Of a DNA stretch of 64,000 nt, positions 25,001 to 35,277 are shown piece by piece. Numbering within the stretch: the first letter of the stretch is position 1; each line of letters starts with the position of its first letter. The DNA is from Bryopsis sp. KO-2023 (lineage: Eukaryota > Chlorophyta > Ulvophyceae > Bryopsidales > Bryopsidaceae). The translations under genes and the position numbers were made by a program. The stretch is from contig BSYQ01000001.1 of NCBI GenBank assembly GCA_030272585.1, forward strand, positions 1,798,001 to 1,862,000. The letters are read 5' to 3'. The notes under the pieces are model-generated. The model saw only the letters and a list, made by a program, of their open reading frames with translations, was not told the origin of the DNA and did not search any database.

Positions 25001-26965
25001 CTCTCCTGCTGCTCCTCACAAAGTCGTTTGTCCAAAGCTGCCACCTGCCGTTCCAGCCCCTCCTTCCTTTCGCTCAAAAGCTCGTTTTCTTGAGCAAGGA
25101 GCGTCAGCCGATTCACGACTTCACTGGCCTCACCCACAACACCAGCATTCCCAGACGTGTTTTTCTCCATGAAATCCATGGATTCTCGAAGCTGCTTCCT
25201 CAGATTTTCATTCTCTTTGACGAGGATTTCGGCCTGTTTCTTGGCGGCATCCAGAACTTCAGCAGACTCCTCAACACGGGAATTGAGTTCGCCTATTCTG
25301 ACATCGTAAGCCCCCAGCAATGGGCACATCTTGTCTGACTCAGCCAGCCAAGCAGGAGGAAGCCCAGCAACATCCCCAACATCCTTCCAAAGTTGAAGAA
25401 CAAAAAAGCCACGCTCAGCAAAAAGTTCATGAAAAAAAAGGGTGGTTTTCTGAACATTCCTGTGGCTGATCATCCTGTGGAAATGGCGAAAAGTAAAAGA
25501 GAAAAAAACACACAAGTGTTCTACCTGTGTTGACGAACTTTGTGGCACTTTCCCACTTGAAGTCTGACATTCCTCCAATGCATCCGAAAGCCGCCTCACA
25601 AGGTCTTCCAGAAACCTATGATGTGGAAAAAAAAAGATTGACGGGTTGGAAAGCAAGATTTGCAAACCACACCCCACATCGCTTACCGCCCCAATGCAAT
25701 GACTAAGGCAAAATATACACAGAAACATGCAAGAACCTTGAGCGTTGCATCAGCCAGAAGCACCCTCCACACCTGATTCTTCCTTTCAAATCTCGGCGCT
25801 CCTCGTTTTCGTCGCCCCCATTGCTGCTCGCGGCTTTGCTGTCATTCTCACCAAAAATTGCTGCCTGAAATTCCTCCTCATCGGTGAGCAACGTCACAAT
25901 ATCACTACAAGTCTTCAACACCTTCTGGCTGGTATTGGTTCCAGCTTTTCCCTCGGAATTATCGCCACCCAGTCCAGGGGGGACACCCTCCTTCGAGCGA
26001 GGCTCCCCACCACCACCACCTCCTGAATCTAATCCAGGTTGTTTCTCAGATGTGGGTTCTCCTGTGACGCTCATGGGCGACATTAACCCCATCGATTGGC
26101 CAAACCCCAAGCTGCTTGATAGCCCTGGACCTTCCGCTTTTGGAGTTCTAGGTGGAGTGGTGCTGCCTTCCTGGTTTGCATACCTGTTTCCAGCTACGAA
26201 CTGGGCATGGACATTTAGAGTCAGCCCCAGCTCAGTGTTTTCGGTGGTGGTTCCAGTCCTTGGGATGTTTCTGCCTGAAATAGAAGTTTGAATTCGGTGT
26301 GTACCTGGACCCACTTCTTTAAGGCACTTTGGAGGTCATAGACAGCCAGGCCAGGAGCTTTGATTCGAAGAATCTGGGGACCCCTGGTGGTGTTCAGCTG
26401 GACGTCCAAACAATCGGGCTCTCCAGCGTGGTTGCCCCTCGTACAGGATTGCTTCCATCGCTGTAGAGAGCTGTACGTCGAGTGAATGAACACCTTCACG
26501 GTAAGGACACAAAAGACGTCAACGAATGACGACTCTGGAGACCTGCGTGAGGGTTTACACTTGCTACACTTCCTGAACTCCAGGCTTTGACCGAAAAAAA
26601 AGTGAGAACTGCTTTGTTTGAATGCTGTGGAAACGATATCGGGGTCGCGCGTCGGAATGGATTAAGAAAAGTGCCAGAAACAGGTCATATGCCCACACTG
26701 AGTTGAATTATTGCATCGGGGATTTCGACACGTCCCCAACGTACTAGGGAGAGTCTTCCCCCACCCCCGCTTGGGTCGTCTTATCTCGAACTCGCAACAG
26801 AAACGGAGAACTCCACGAAGACGTCAAGCACATATTTCACGGCGAACGTCAGCGCACCTCACCGTCGGGTTGCAGAAAAGTGATGCCCTCGCCGTTCATC
26901 TTGAGCGTCATTGGCTTCGAGGCGCCCGAGCTGGACACCAGCTCCACGCTGAAACAGTCCTCCAT
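22090..26965 (-). CDS. Long coiled-coil protein with small N-terminal globular domain
   Basis: Twelve exons chain in phase to about 950 residues: 26965-26858, 26493-26305, 26200-25773, 25615-25525, 25383-24925, 24797-24567, 24298-24158, 24037-23801, 23660-23397, 23249-22929, 22601-22350 and 22221-22090. The first 100 residues form a globular module ('MEDCFSVELVSSSG', 'VFIHSTYSSLQRWK', 'VYDLQSALKKWVQ') with the alternating pattern of a PH-like fold; that is only a suggestion. A Gly/Ser/Pro-rich linker follows, then about 700 residues of heptad-rich coiled coil (for example 'ELRTELDNIKQENEML', 'DMRSALEAALQRASIAEAV'). I cannot name the family. The shape fits a Golgi, centrosome/basal-body or cytoskeletal scaffold. 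An AT repeat and C/G runs lie in its introns. Confidence 0.8.
22655..22682. repeat. AT dinucleotide tract in an intron
   Basis: About 28 bp of nearly perfect TA repeats in the intron between exons 10 and 11 of the coiled-coil gene. No function is evident. Confidence 0.9.
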
Positions 26966-27884
26966 CTTCCCCGCAACCTCAATCCCCCGGTTGGAGGAAA
27001 ACCTCAAGCACTTGCAACGCACGCTCCGTGCTGATTATCGGGGTTCGAAGTGGAACCTGCCCCGCATAGTCGAGAAAACAGCCACGGCTTTGGGCGAAGA
27101 GGTGTCATTCATTGGATTGAGCCAGAATCTAGTCATGATATGGGCCGGAGAAAACGAAAAACGAGGAAGAAAGAAAAAAACTGGGGGGGGAAATGATCAA
27201 AAGAAACCAAACTGCCACTCAAATTGACATGTGTAATCAACTGCCACTCAAATTCTGTAGACTTTTCTCCTTTGATCAAGGCCAGACGTTTGTGTGCATC
27301 TTGGGAGTTTTGTTTGTGGCCATGTGTAATCAGCATGCAGTATGTTGTGTGTGCAGGAGCACATGAACAGCAATTTTAGAGTTCAATTTCTTGAACACAA
27401 GAAAACATGCAACAGAAAATCAACACCCCTGGGCTGAGAATTTATGAATCGATCTGAGGAACCTCAACAAAGAAAGCCCTGAGTCTTCGTTGTGCCCTTT
27501 CCTTTGAGGTCCCAAGAATAGAGTTTCATCTGATTCAACCAAAAAGGCTTCCCAAGTGTGAACAGATTCCTAGATTCTTTCAACCAGAGTTGAATGTGCT
27601 GATGTTCAGGATGTACATCATATTTTCCCACAAAAACAATGACAAGCTTGTTTTAAGACTCAGTGGTTCTCAGTGTTGGACACTGACCATTTGAGCACTG
27701 ACGCATTATTTTCATCAAAGGGAAAAAATGGAAAAGAAACATTGCTTCATAAAGGTTTGGGGGCCCAGGTTGAATTTGACCCCCCCAAGCACCATTTGAT
27801 TCTCTTTCTTAGTGGTCCCCATTTTTTTTTTAATAATTTAATTCAACTTGTGGTGTTTCAAGAACACTGGCTGGTTTCCGGGGG

Positions 27885-28292
27885 TCAGCAAACAGATCCA
27901 CTGAATTCACCAGATGAATGATGTTTCATAGTGGATGATGAAAGCGCCGCCGCTTCAATGAGTGTGGCAGCGGAATATCGCTCTTGATCTGGAGTGCAAC
28001 ACCCCTTCAGCTCCCCACACAGTTCCGTAACGCTTGCAACTTTAGAGGCTTTTTTTGTCTTCGCTTCGACACCCATCAATTCCACCTGTTTCGGCAAGTT
28101 TTTTGAAGGTTTTTGAGCCATGTCCCAGAAGCGTAAAAAGAATTGGTTGGGAATATCTCTGCGAGGTTCATGGTCGCGTGTTTTTGTTTTCAGGTCGCGG
28201 CCGGTTTTTGAAGTCATAGCTTGCACACGTGTGCGAAGAAAACTGTGAAACATCGAAGCGTGTCCAAAGAAATAGGTGGAAGCGTCATACAA
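27885..28292 (-). CDS. Weak candidate small hypothetical protein
   Basis: An uninterrupted frame of up to 135 codons. The most protein-like part begins at an internal Met, 'MAQKPSKNLPKQVELMG', and runs about 78 residues through 'TKKASKVASVTELCGELKGC' to 'HHSSGEF'. It has no recognisable domain, no signal peptide and no supporting homologue that I know. It lies alone in a spacer. It may be a lineage-specific gene, an exon of something larger or chance. Confidence 0.2.
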   Translation of the reverse strand: MYDASTYFFGHASMFHSFLRTRVQAMTSKTGRDLKTKTRDHEPRRDIPNQFFLRFWDMAQKPSKNLPKQVELMGVEAKTKKASKVASVTELCGELKGCCTPDQERYSAATLIEAAALSSSTMKHHSSGEFSGSVC

Positions 28293-28780
28293 CCACGGTC
28301 GCTGCCAGATGTTGGTTATTTCTTAGCTTGAGGCCAGCGTTGCGAGCGTCGACCGGCGTCTCGCCGCGACTTTCATCCGCGGGGAGGGTGGTATCACCCC
28401 GCGACGCGCGTCAACCTATGAAACTTCAGCCACACAGGAATCTTTTGTGACCGTGATTATTACCGAATTTTGTACGCATCGTTCAAGAGCTTGGTTGTGT
28501 GGCCTGTGGGAAATTTTCGAGAAGCGCCGATACACAGGGAGCAGTAAACTACGGGAATCGGAAATCAAGCTACCACAGAATCCACATGTAAACAAGCTTA
28601 CATATCTGCTGTTGTACAATGCAACAGTAGTAAACCGCAACGCCACAACACTCGACCTCATAACACCAACACCCGACTCCACTTAGGCCGAAGTTTGTAG
28701 CAACTGAGAAAAGAAGACAGCCGGGTCCAGTTCGAAGAGAGGCACTCCAGATACACAGCGATCCCCGCCCCATAGCGTCC

Positions 28781-29050
28781 CTATCTCCAGAAGGTGAGCG
28801 GCTCCGTGGAGCGAATGCGTGTTCGAAACGCTTCCCGCGAAACTGCAACTTTGTATGTGAAGAGAAGAACGGCCGAGTGGTCTGGGGTTTCCTTTCCGTT
28901 TTTGAAAAGGGGGAGAAGTGAAGCACGTATCCACTCCAAGCGGAAGCACAACGGCTCGCGATAAAAGAGCTGTTGTAGTTCGGGGGCAAGTTCTGTAGGA
29001 ATCCGGTAGAGATTTGCCACGCCGATTACTCTAAGCGTTATGCAATCCAT
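28781..29050 (-). CDS. Weak candidate small hypothetical protein
   Basis: A complete frame of 89 codons starting 'MDCITLRVIGVANLYRIPTE' and containing 'LQQLFYREPLCFRLEWIRAS'. Its composition is mixed and not low-complexity, unlike most chance frames nearby. I recognise no domain, and an overlapping frame of 139 codons exists on the same strand, which weakens the case. The plus strand here is the far-upstream region of the hnRNP gene. Confidence 0.2.
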   Translation of the reverse strand: MDCITLRVIGVANLYRIPTELAPELQQLFYREPLCFRLEWIRASLLPLFKNGKETPDHSAVLLFTYKVAVSREAFRTRIRSTEPLTFWR

Positions 29051-29734
29051 TTGATGGGACCTATTTTCCGATTATGTTACCATGATTGAAGCGCGAGAGG
29101 GGTCACGAGGAAGAAAAAGTGTAGCCGCTGCGTAGCAACATTCAAAACAACCGACCGCAACGATCGAGTTCAGGAAAAGAGCACAGCTTTGAGAAAAGAA
29201 CAACCACACGCATAGCTCGAAGCGGTCGTGAATAGGGATATCGTGATTGCTATTGCTTTTAAGCAAACAGGCCGTAGCGTCAGGCTAAGCAAACAAGGCT
29301 CTGATACTTGTGCTGTGATTCGGCAAGAAACGTCCAAGCGTAGTTGCATAGGCGCGAGTCGATAAAAAAGCAGATCAGAGTTTGGACCATTTAGAGGTCA
29401 GTTGTCTACAGGTACCGCAGTCGCGGATCCCGTCTTGTCTACGGTACTTGATGCTGTTTTATGGTTTCCTACGTGTCGTGAGACGGAGCGAGTTGTCTGA
29501 AGTGCTGTGTTACCGCATCGGGTCGAGGGTCATATCGCTCAGTTTCGCTGTTTTTTTCAACGGCCCGTGTTGTTTATCCTAAGAAGGCAGTCGGGGGGTT
29601 GTTGAATCAAGCAGTTTTCTTTTCCTGTTGTGGGGTTTTCCGGGCAAGTCGGTCCCCGTCCTCTCTCTGTTTTATTGAGGACGCCTTTGACGTAGCTTTA
29701 CTCATCCAGACGAGGTGGTTGTGCTAGGTCGAAG

Positions 29735-31158
29735 ATGTATGCGAACCAGAACTGGAACGGAAGTGCAGGACTGATGGGCATGGGAATGGGGCTGTCCAAC
29801 AATGTTAGTCCTTTGGGCGGAAACTTCCGAGGGTTTGCTCAGCGTACCCCAGCAAGGCAAGCAACAGTCGGGGGGGTTCGCCCGGCAACTTTCACGGAAG
29901 GAAAGCTCTTTCTTGGAGGGTTGGACAGCACCACCACGAAGGAATCCCTCGTCGCGTACTGCACGCAATGGTGAGCAATCCTCAACCGTCGTTGTCCTGC
30001 ATTTTTTCTTCTTTTTGTTTTGCTGGACTGTCTTTGGAGAGTGGGTTGCAACTGAGGTAGTTGCATTGTTTTGGAAGCTGGACTGAGATTTGTTCATTGC
30101 TTGATTGTAGGGGCAACATTACGGATGCAGTCGTTATGGAAGGTCGCGGATTTGGGTTTGTCACTTTCGAAGACCCGAGCAGTGCTCAGGCATTCCTTGA
30201 GGTAGGCAGCAGAATCGACAGGAAATATTTCCTGCCTTTGTTGATGTATTGTCCACTGTTCTGCTGCAATTCCTTTAATGGGTGAATTCTATTGCTGATA
30301 TTCACTTTTTTTTTTTGCAGCAACGAAGCCACACAATAGATGGCAAGAGTGTCGAAGCTAAGGCAGCAGTCCCGAAGGGAGTCGGCTCCGGCAGCAATCT
30401 CACAAAGAAACTCTTTGTTGGTGGAACTGGAGAGTTGACGGATGATGATTTTCGGGAGTATTTTTCACAATATGGAGTTATCCAGGATGCAGTGGTGAGA
30501 TTCCTCAAAAACAACTCCATCGGTCCTCGACTTCTTGATTCTTGTCTTTTCAGGAGGGGGTTGCTGTTGTTTTCTTCATAAAATTACGAACGGAATTTCT
30601 GCATTTCATGAAAATTGGGACTCCACAATTCTGATTGGTTGTTTTCTTCTATAATCACACTTCAAGCGAATTATTGCTTATTATTAAAAAAAAGACCTGT
30701 TTGAGTGTAAGTGTTTTCTTGTTTCTACATCAATACAGATCGTTAGGAAGCAGGATGGTACTTCGAGAGGGTTCGGCTTTGTCACCTTTGCCGATGAAAT
30801 GTCTGTGGAGAAGTGTCTTGTCGTCCAGCATGAGCTCAAGGGCCGAAAGGTGGATTTGAGGCGCGCAGTGCCACGAGAACAGATGGCAAACCAGCAAGGG
30901 TTCGGCCTCGGGAGCAACTTGTCTGGAATTCGTGCAGGATATGGGTTGAGTGGATTCGGCGTTGATCTCGGAAGCAGTTATGGCATTGGAACAGGTTTTG
31001 GGCAGTCAAGCATGGGAACTATGGGATCTATGGGATCGATGCCCACGATGCCTTCAATGGGGTCAATGGGATCAATGGGTTCAATTGTGTACAGTAACTA
31101 TGGGGCAAGATCCCAGCAAGCCAGGTCTGGACCAACTGATAGGTTCAGGCCATACTAG
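29735..31158 (+). CDS. Two-RRM hnRNP A/B / Musashi-like RNA-binding protein
   Basis: Four exons in phase give about 306 residues: 29735-29970, 30111-30201, 30321-30494 and 30739-31158. RRM1 has RNP2 'KLFLGGL' and RNP1 'RGFGFVTF'; RRM2 has 'KLFVGGT' and 'RGFGFVTF'. The N terminus is Gly/Asn/Met-rich and the C terminus is a Gly/Ser/Met tail with near-perfect repeats of Gly-Ser-Met. This is the plant RNP1 / animal DAZAP1-Musashi layout. Such proteins bind mRNA in nucleus and cytoplasm and affect splicing, export and translation. RRM1 is compact: the loop between RNP2 and RNP1 lacks the usual basic stretch ('DAVVMEGRGFGFV'), whereas RRM2 keeps it ('IVRKQDGTSRGFGFV'). The start is the first ATG of the frame. 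Confidence 0.92.
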
Positions 31159-34100
31159 ATGACAAAGGTAAGAAGGAAGGCAGTCTTTTTTGGTGTTTTG
31201 GCTAGGAATTTTGGATAGGTGTTTTGGCACGGAAAACCTACTTTTTTGCTCTAGAAGGGATTCTTCATTTTTTTTAATATTGCAGTAGATGCTCTCTTGA
31301 AGTATTAAATGTCTGACATAAGAAGCTGCAGATCCTGTTGGCGGGTGCCGACGTTTTTTGGGGAGGGGTCTGTGTTCACACTGATTTTTGGTTGTCAGTT
31401 TTGGTTATTTTTATAATTCCTGACTTATGTTTTTGTGTGCTGATTTTTAGGGTGAAGGATATTATGACGGTGTAAAGGGGGTGAGGGCAGCATCAGGGCG
31501 TGGAATTATTGTTTGGGAAATGGGTCGATTGAACGTATTGTAATGCAACAGCAGTGGCAAGATTGATTGCAAGGAAGACGAACAAATGTGAGAGACATGT
31601 GTGGCCATTATGCTCGGCCTTCGATTTGGAGCATATATAAGCTGATAGTGAGAAAAATACAACGAAAGCAAGGAAAAAAAACCACGAAAACTGAGTGAGT
31701 GAAAAAAAAAGAGAGACAGAGCAATCGTATTTGTCCTTCCCAAGTTTGAAGGATTAAGAGAGAACATCTTTTAAAAAATATTGAAGAAAAAAAAGAAGGA
31801 AAAAAGGGCAAGACCGACATGTGGTGCATGGGCCTGGGGGTTTGGTTTGTTTTGATGGGGGGAAAAGGCCAGAGAGAGAGAGGGAGAGGAATCCTTTGTG
31901 GAAAAAAAGAAATCGAGGTTCTTTTTTTTGGTTGTTTCGAAGGGGGGTTTGTGTGCGTGTTGTATGTGAAAGATATTCAAAAACAAAAAGGAATGGGGGG
32001 GGGTTTGGGAAAATGGAAAATAAGGTGAGAGAAAAGGGCAAACTGCAACGAAAAAACCTTTTGTCGGGGGGTTTTTTACCAAAGAAGGAAGTTATCACAA
32101 TTCTTGGTTTTTTGGAAAGAAGATGAAAAGAAAAAAAGAGAAACAGAACTAATGAAAAGCAGAAGGGAGGATGGAAAGAAAAGAAAAAGAAAAAAGAAAA
32201 AAAGGGTCTCTTTGATTTGTGTGCATGGTAGTCGGCGAAATGCAGGAATGTTTTGATGGCCTTGATAGAGTGTGGAGATAAAAGAGAGAGAGAGAGAAAA
32301 AAAATATATCAAAGGAAAGGGAAGAGGGAATAAGCAAATTGCAATCGAATTTCAAGGGCTGGTGGTTGGCGTATGTGGTTGGCTACCTTTTTGTTTTTTT
32401 TTTTCTTTTGCCAATTACCTTCTGTAATTTTGATTGGTTTCCGGCGGAGGCACCGCAGCAATATTTTTTTTTTTCGACTTTGGAAAAATTAGGAGAGCAA
32501 TGAAAAAAAAAAAAGAGGATTGTTAGGACAATTTATTTTTCTGGTTTTTTTTTGTTGCTGCGTTTGCATTTTTGCCGAAGCTAGCAAATTCCTGGTGCCA
32601 GGTCGTTGGTAATATGCCTGTGCCGTTTTGACTGTGGTTGGAGATTGTTCTGGGCACTGCTTTGTTGATGGGTGTGTGTGCGGACATTTGATTTGTGGCA
32701 TTTTAAAAGAAGATTTCTCTCTGAAGGGAGGAATTTATGTGTAAATAGTTTGTTGCAGCAACTCGGCTGACCATCAGAGTCGGCAGTTCCGAGTTTGCAT
32801 GCATTTCCTGCCTCGTTCCACCCCAAGGAATACATTAAAAAACCCAGGTTCTTTGCAAAAAACGAACCAACCCAGCAATGGAAAAATCAACAGAAGCAAC
32901 CATTCTCAACCCACATGCCACAACCAAATCATCCTCACAAGTAAACCTAATTCTTGATCACACCCTATCCATCTGAAGTAAAACATCACTCCAATTTTTT
33001 TTCATCACTACAGCTGTGGTCTCGATTGCCCTGTAAAATCTCTTTACAGTTTGTATTGTTTCAATAAGGTCCATTTCCATTTCTCCAACATTCACTCATA
33101 CTTCTACATGCCCCACCACATGGTGGAAACTCATGTAGGAACGAAAAGAAAGTGTGGTTGGGAAGGGAAAAAAAAATGAAAAAAATGATCAGTTAGATCC
33201 ACGAAAAGGAGAGGGGGCAAGAATTATGTCCAAGAGCAAAGAAGGAAAACTTGACAATTGCAATAAGGAAAAAGGGGGGAAAAAAACATGGGAGGTGATG
33301 GATTATGATATGGAAGGAAGAATCATGTGGTAAAATGGGGAGGGGATATTTCAGTAAAGCTGGGGGGGGGGAAGGAAAGTTTAATCCAGGAAGTTTAACA
33401 AAAGCTTGAAAAAAAAAGAAGGGGCTGAAAAATGAGGGAGGGGGGAGAGATTGCTTGTCAGACTGGAAAAAAATGCCTCAGAGACTTGATGGTGAATATC
33501 AGGAGTGAGAAATATTGCAATGGTTTGCTGTTGTTTTTTTGGGGGGAGGGGGGGTCAAGGTACTTCCTCAATTTGTTTCAGACAAGTGCAAGGAATGTTG
33601 ACCATTACTGTGCAGTGATTTTCTCTTTTTGGGGAGCTCCCCATAGCTGTGAATCTTTCACCAGTGAAAAACCGCCTAAAAAACACACTTTTTAAAGTGT
33701 GTATTCATACTGAAAAACTGTGTTTTGTTGTGTATTTTTCGGAAATTGTGTGTCTGAAAAATTGTGTAACACAATTTAAATAGTGTACTCTTGACCGCTT
33801 TTCGTGTATTTAATTGTGTATTCTAAGGGTTTTAATTGTCTATCTCGCTGCATTTACTGGAAATTGTGTATGTTCCTGATGTCCATGAAAATGTGTATTT
33901 AGAGTGTGTATTCTTGTGTATAGTGACCGGAGATTTGATGGACACGGGAAATTGTGTATTCAAGTGGGATTGTGTATTTCTGTAGGCCAACTTGTATAAA
34001 AATCCCCACAAGTTGGCCCAAATTTCACAACTGGGACAAAACATCCTCAAGGAAATAGAAACAAGAGGTTCCGGTAGGTTTAACCCGCCTCGTTCTCTTG

Positions 34101-34253
34101 CATTTCAAGTTCATCATCTGGAGGGTAGAGCTATTTTTGGACCAATCCTATGACTCACTCGTGTGTACAGAAACATCAGATTCGTTGCTCGCCTCCCCCA
34201 TCGCAGCAACTCACGGAGTATCAAGCAACGACGACGCTTTTGAGCAATTGATC
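31159..34253. other. Long spacer, no gene seen; contains a repeat tract
   Basis: About 3.1 kb downstream of the hnRNP gene, A/G-rich on the plus strand from 31660 to 33480 with GA runs (32284-32300) and G runs (33363-33372, 33541-33554). A degenerate repeat tract lies at 33695-33985. Near 34190-34253 the sequence becomes the 5' leader of the next small gene, with a possible acceptor (CATCGCAG) at about 34206. No protein is supported. Confidence 0.5.
33695..33985. repeat. Degenerate array of TTGTGTATT-like units
   Basis: About a dozen copies of a roughly 8-10 nt core, TTGTGTATT with variants, occur in one orientation over 290 bp (for example near 33698, 33730, 33762, 33804, 33814, 33863, 33890, 33908, 33951 and 33970). 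The spacing between copies is irregular, unlike a simple microsatellite. Confidence 0.6.
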
Positions 34254-34511
34254 ATGTCTGCTCCAGCCAGCCAAATTCTTCCTCCCATCATCGGCGGTAT
34301 GCTGCTGGCCGGGTGCGCTTGGCAAAGTCAAAGGATGGGCTTTTGGGCAGCGATCAACAACCCGAGCACATTCACCAAGGAATGGGAATTGGCCACTGCT
34401 GCGCGGAACGCCCAGAAAGAGCGTGAGAGCATGCCTGACGAGCCAATCGCTCTGAATCCGTTCAAAAACAACTACCCCGCCTCGTTCAAGAGTTCCAAAG
34501 ACTTGGAGTGA
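34254..34511 (+). CDS. Small protein with one hydrophobic segment, family not recognised
   Basis: An 85-residue frame from 'MSAPASQILPPIIGGMLLAG' to 'KNNYPASFKSSKDLE'. The first 35 residues hold a short hydrophobic helix ('ILPPIIGGMLLAGCAW'), followed by a polar tail ('KEWELATAARNAQKERESMP'). The size and shape fit a single-pass subunit of an organellar membrane complex, but I cannot assign it and that idea is inference. The frame is open further upstream to 34098; I prefer the internal Met because a plausible acceptor (CCCATCGCAG) lies 48 nt before it and the upstream residues look non-coding. It lies alone between the hnRNP and hydrolase genes, on the same strand as both. Confidence 0.5.
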   Translation: MSAPASQILPPIIGGMLLAGCAWQSQRMGFWAAINNPSTFTKEWELATAARNAQKERESMPDEPIALNPFKNNYPASFKSSKDLE

Positions 34512-35277
34512 GTCGGGCAACTGGATGGGAAGAAAAAGAGTGACAGAACCCCTCTCAAGGGAGCAGACTGTGGTGGTTGTCTGATAGATAAGCCAGAAGG
34601 GGTGGTTTTTCTTGGTGGAGGAGATCTGTTGTATCTTACAGACAGCTTTAATGTGCTGAATTCTGCCCATTGAATTGACACTGCATCCTGGCTCGATCGG
34701 AAGAGATGTCAAGAATTAGGATTTTCAGATCCTCCAGTTGAAACCTGAGAAGAAAGAAAACTGTTTTCAGTGACCATTGGTGAAAAGGAGCTGTGACTTA
34801 GTCATATGAACTGGAAGGAAAGATCATTGGATAGTTTAATTGTATTTTTTTTTTGTCTTGTCCTTAAGAGAAGGGGGGGGGGACCTTTTTTTGTTGCCTT
34901 TGGAAATGCATGTGCTCTTGGATGTCCCAATCTGAGGTCTCTTGGTGGTATAGAGAGTTTTAGCCCAATCACTTCAGAGGCAGCTCAGTGTGTTCATTTT
35001 AGCACCCAGTCGCCCTTGGTGGATATAAATGCGCTTATCTTTGCATGTGGATTAGTCATGGCATCCCGTTGCTCGAAACATTCATCCAGGATACTTAATT
35101 AACAAGTATGCACAGAGAGCTCAAGCACCATGTTTGGATCAAAACTTGGGAACAACGAAAACAGGACAAAAAAATACGATTCTCTTCGAAATCCTCCTTC
35201 ACTGCACTGTGTCATGCAACACAAACAACAAAAAAGGAAAAAGGTTATTCAAAAGCAAGCACCACTCTTTTCCTGTG
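34512..35277. other. Spacer before the DUF1749 hydrolase gene
   Basis: About 770 bp without a supported gene. It holds a T9 run at 34844-34853, a G9 run near 34874-34882 and a plus-strand open frame continuous with the hydrolase start. No RNA gene was recognised. Confidence 0.45.

Larger units (their letters stand above)
26966..29734. other. Divergent spacer between coiled-coil and hnRNP genes
   Basis: This 2.8 kb contains the 5' regions of two divergent genes. The direct repeat AACTGCCACTCAAATT occurs near 27210 and 27239, and CATGTGTAATCA occurs near 27228 and 27323. Two minus-strand open frames (27885-28292 and 28781-29050) are listed separately as weak candidates. The part nearest the hnRNP gene (29580-29734) is probably its 5' UTR. 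Confidence 0.45.

Noticed and set aside
26711-27227. Plus-strand frames over 26711-27227
   Set aside because: The minus strand carries exon 1 of the coiled-coil protein with a proper start and phase; the plus frames run into Lys/Gly low complexity.
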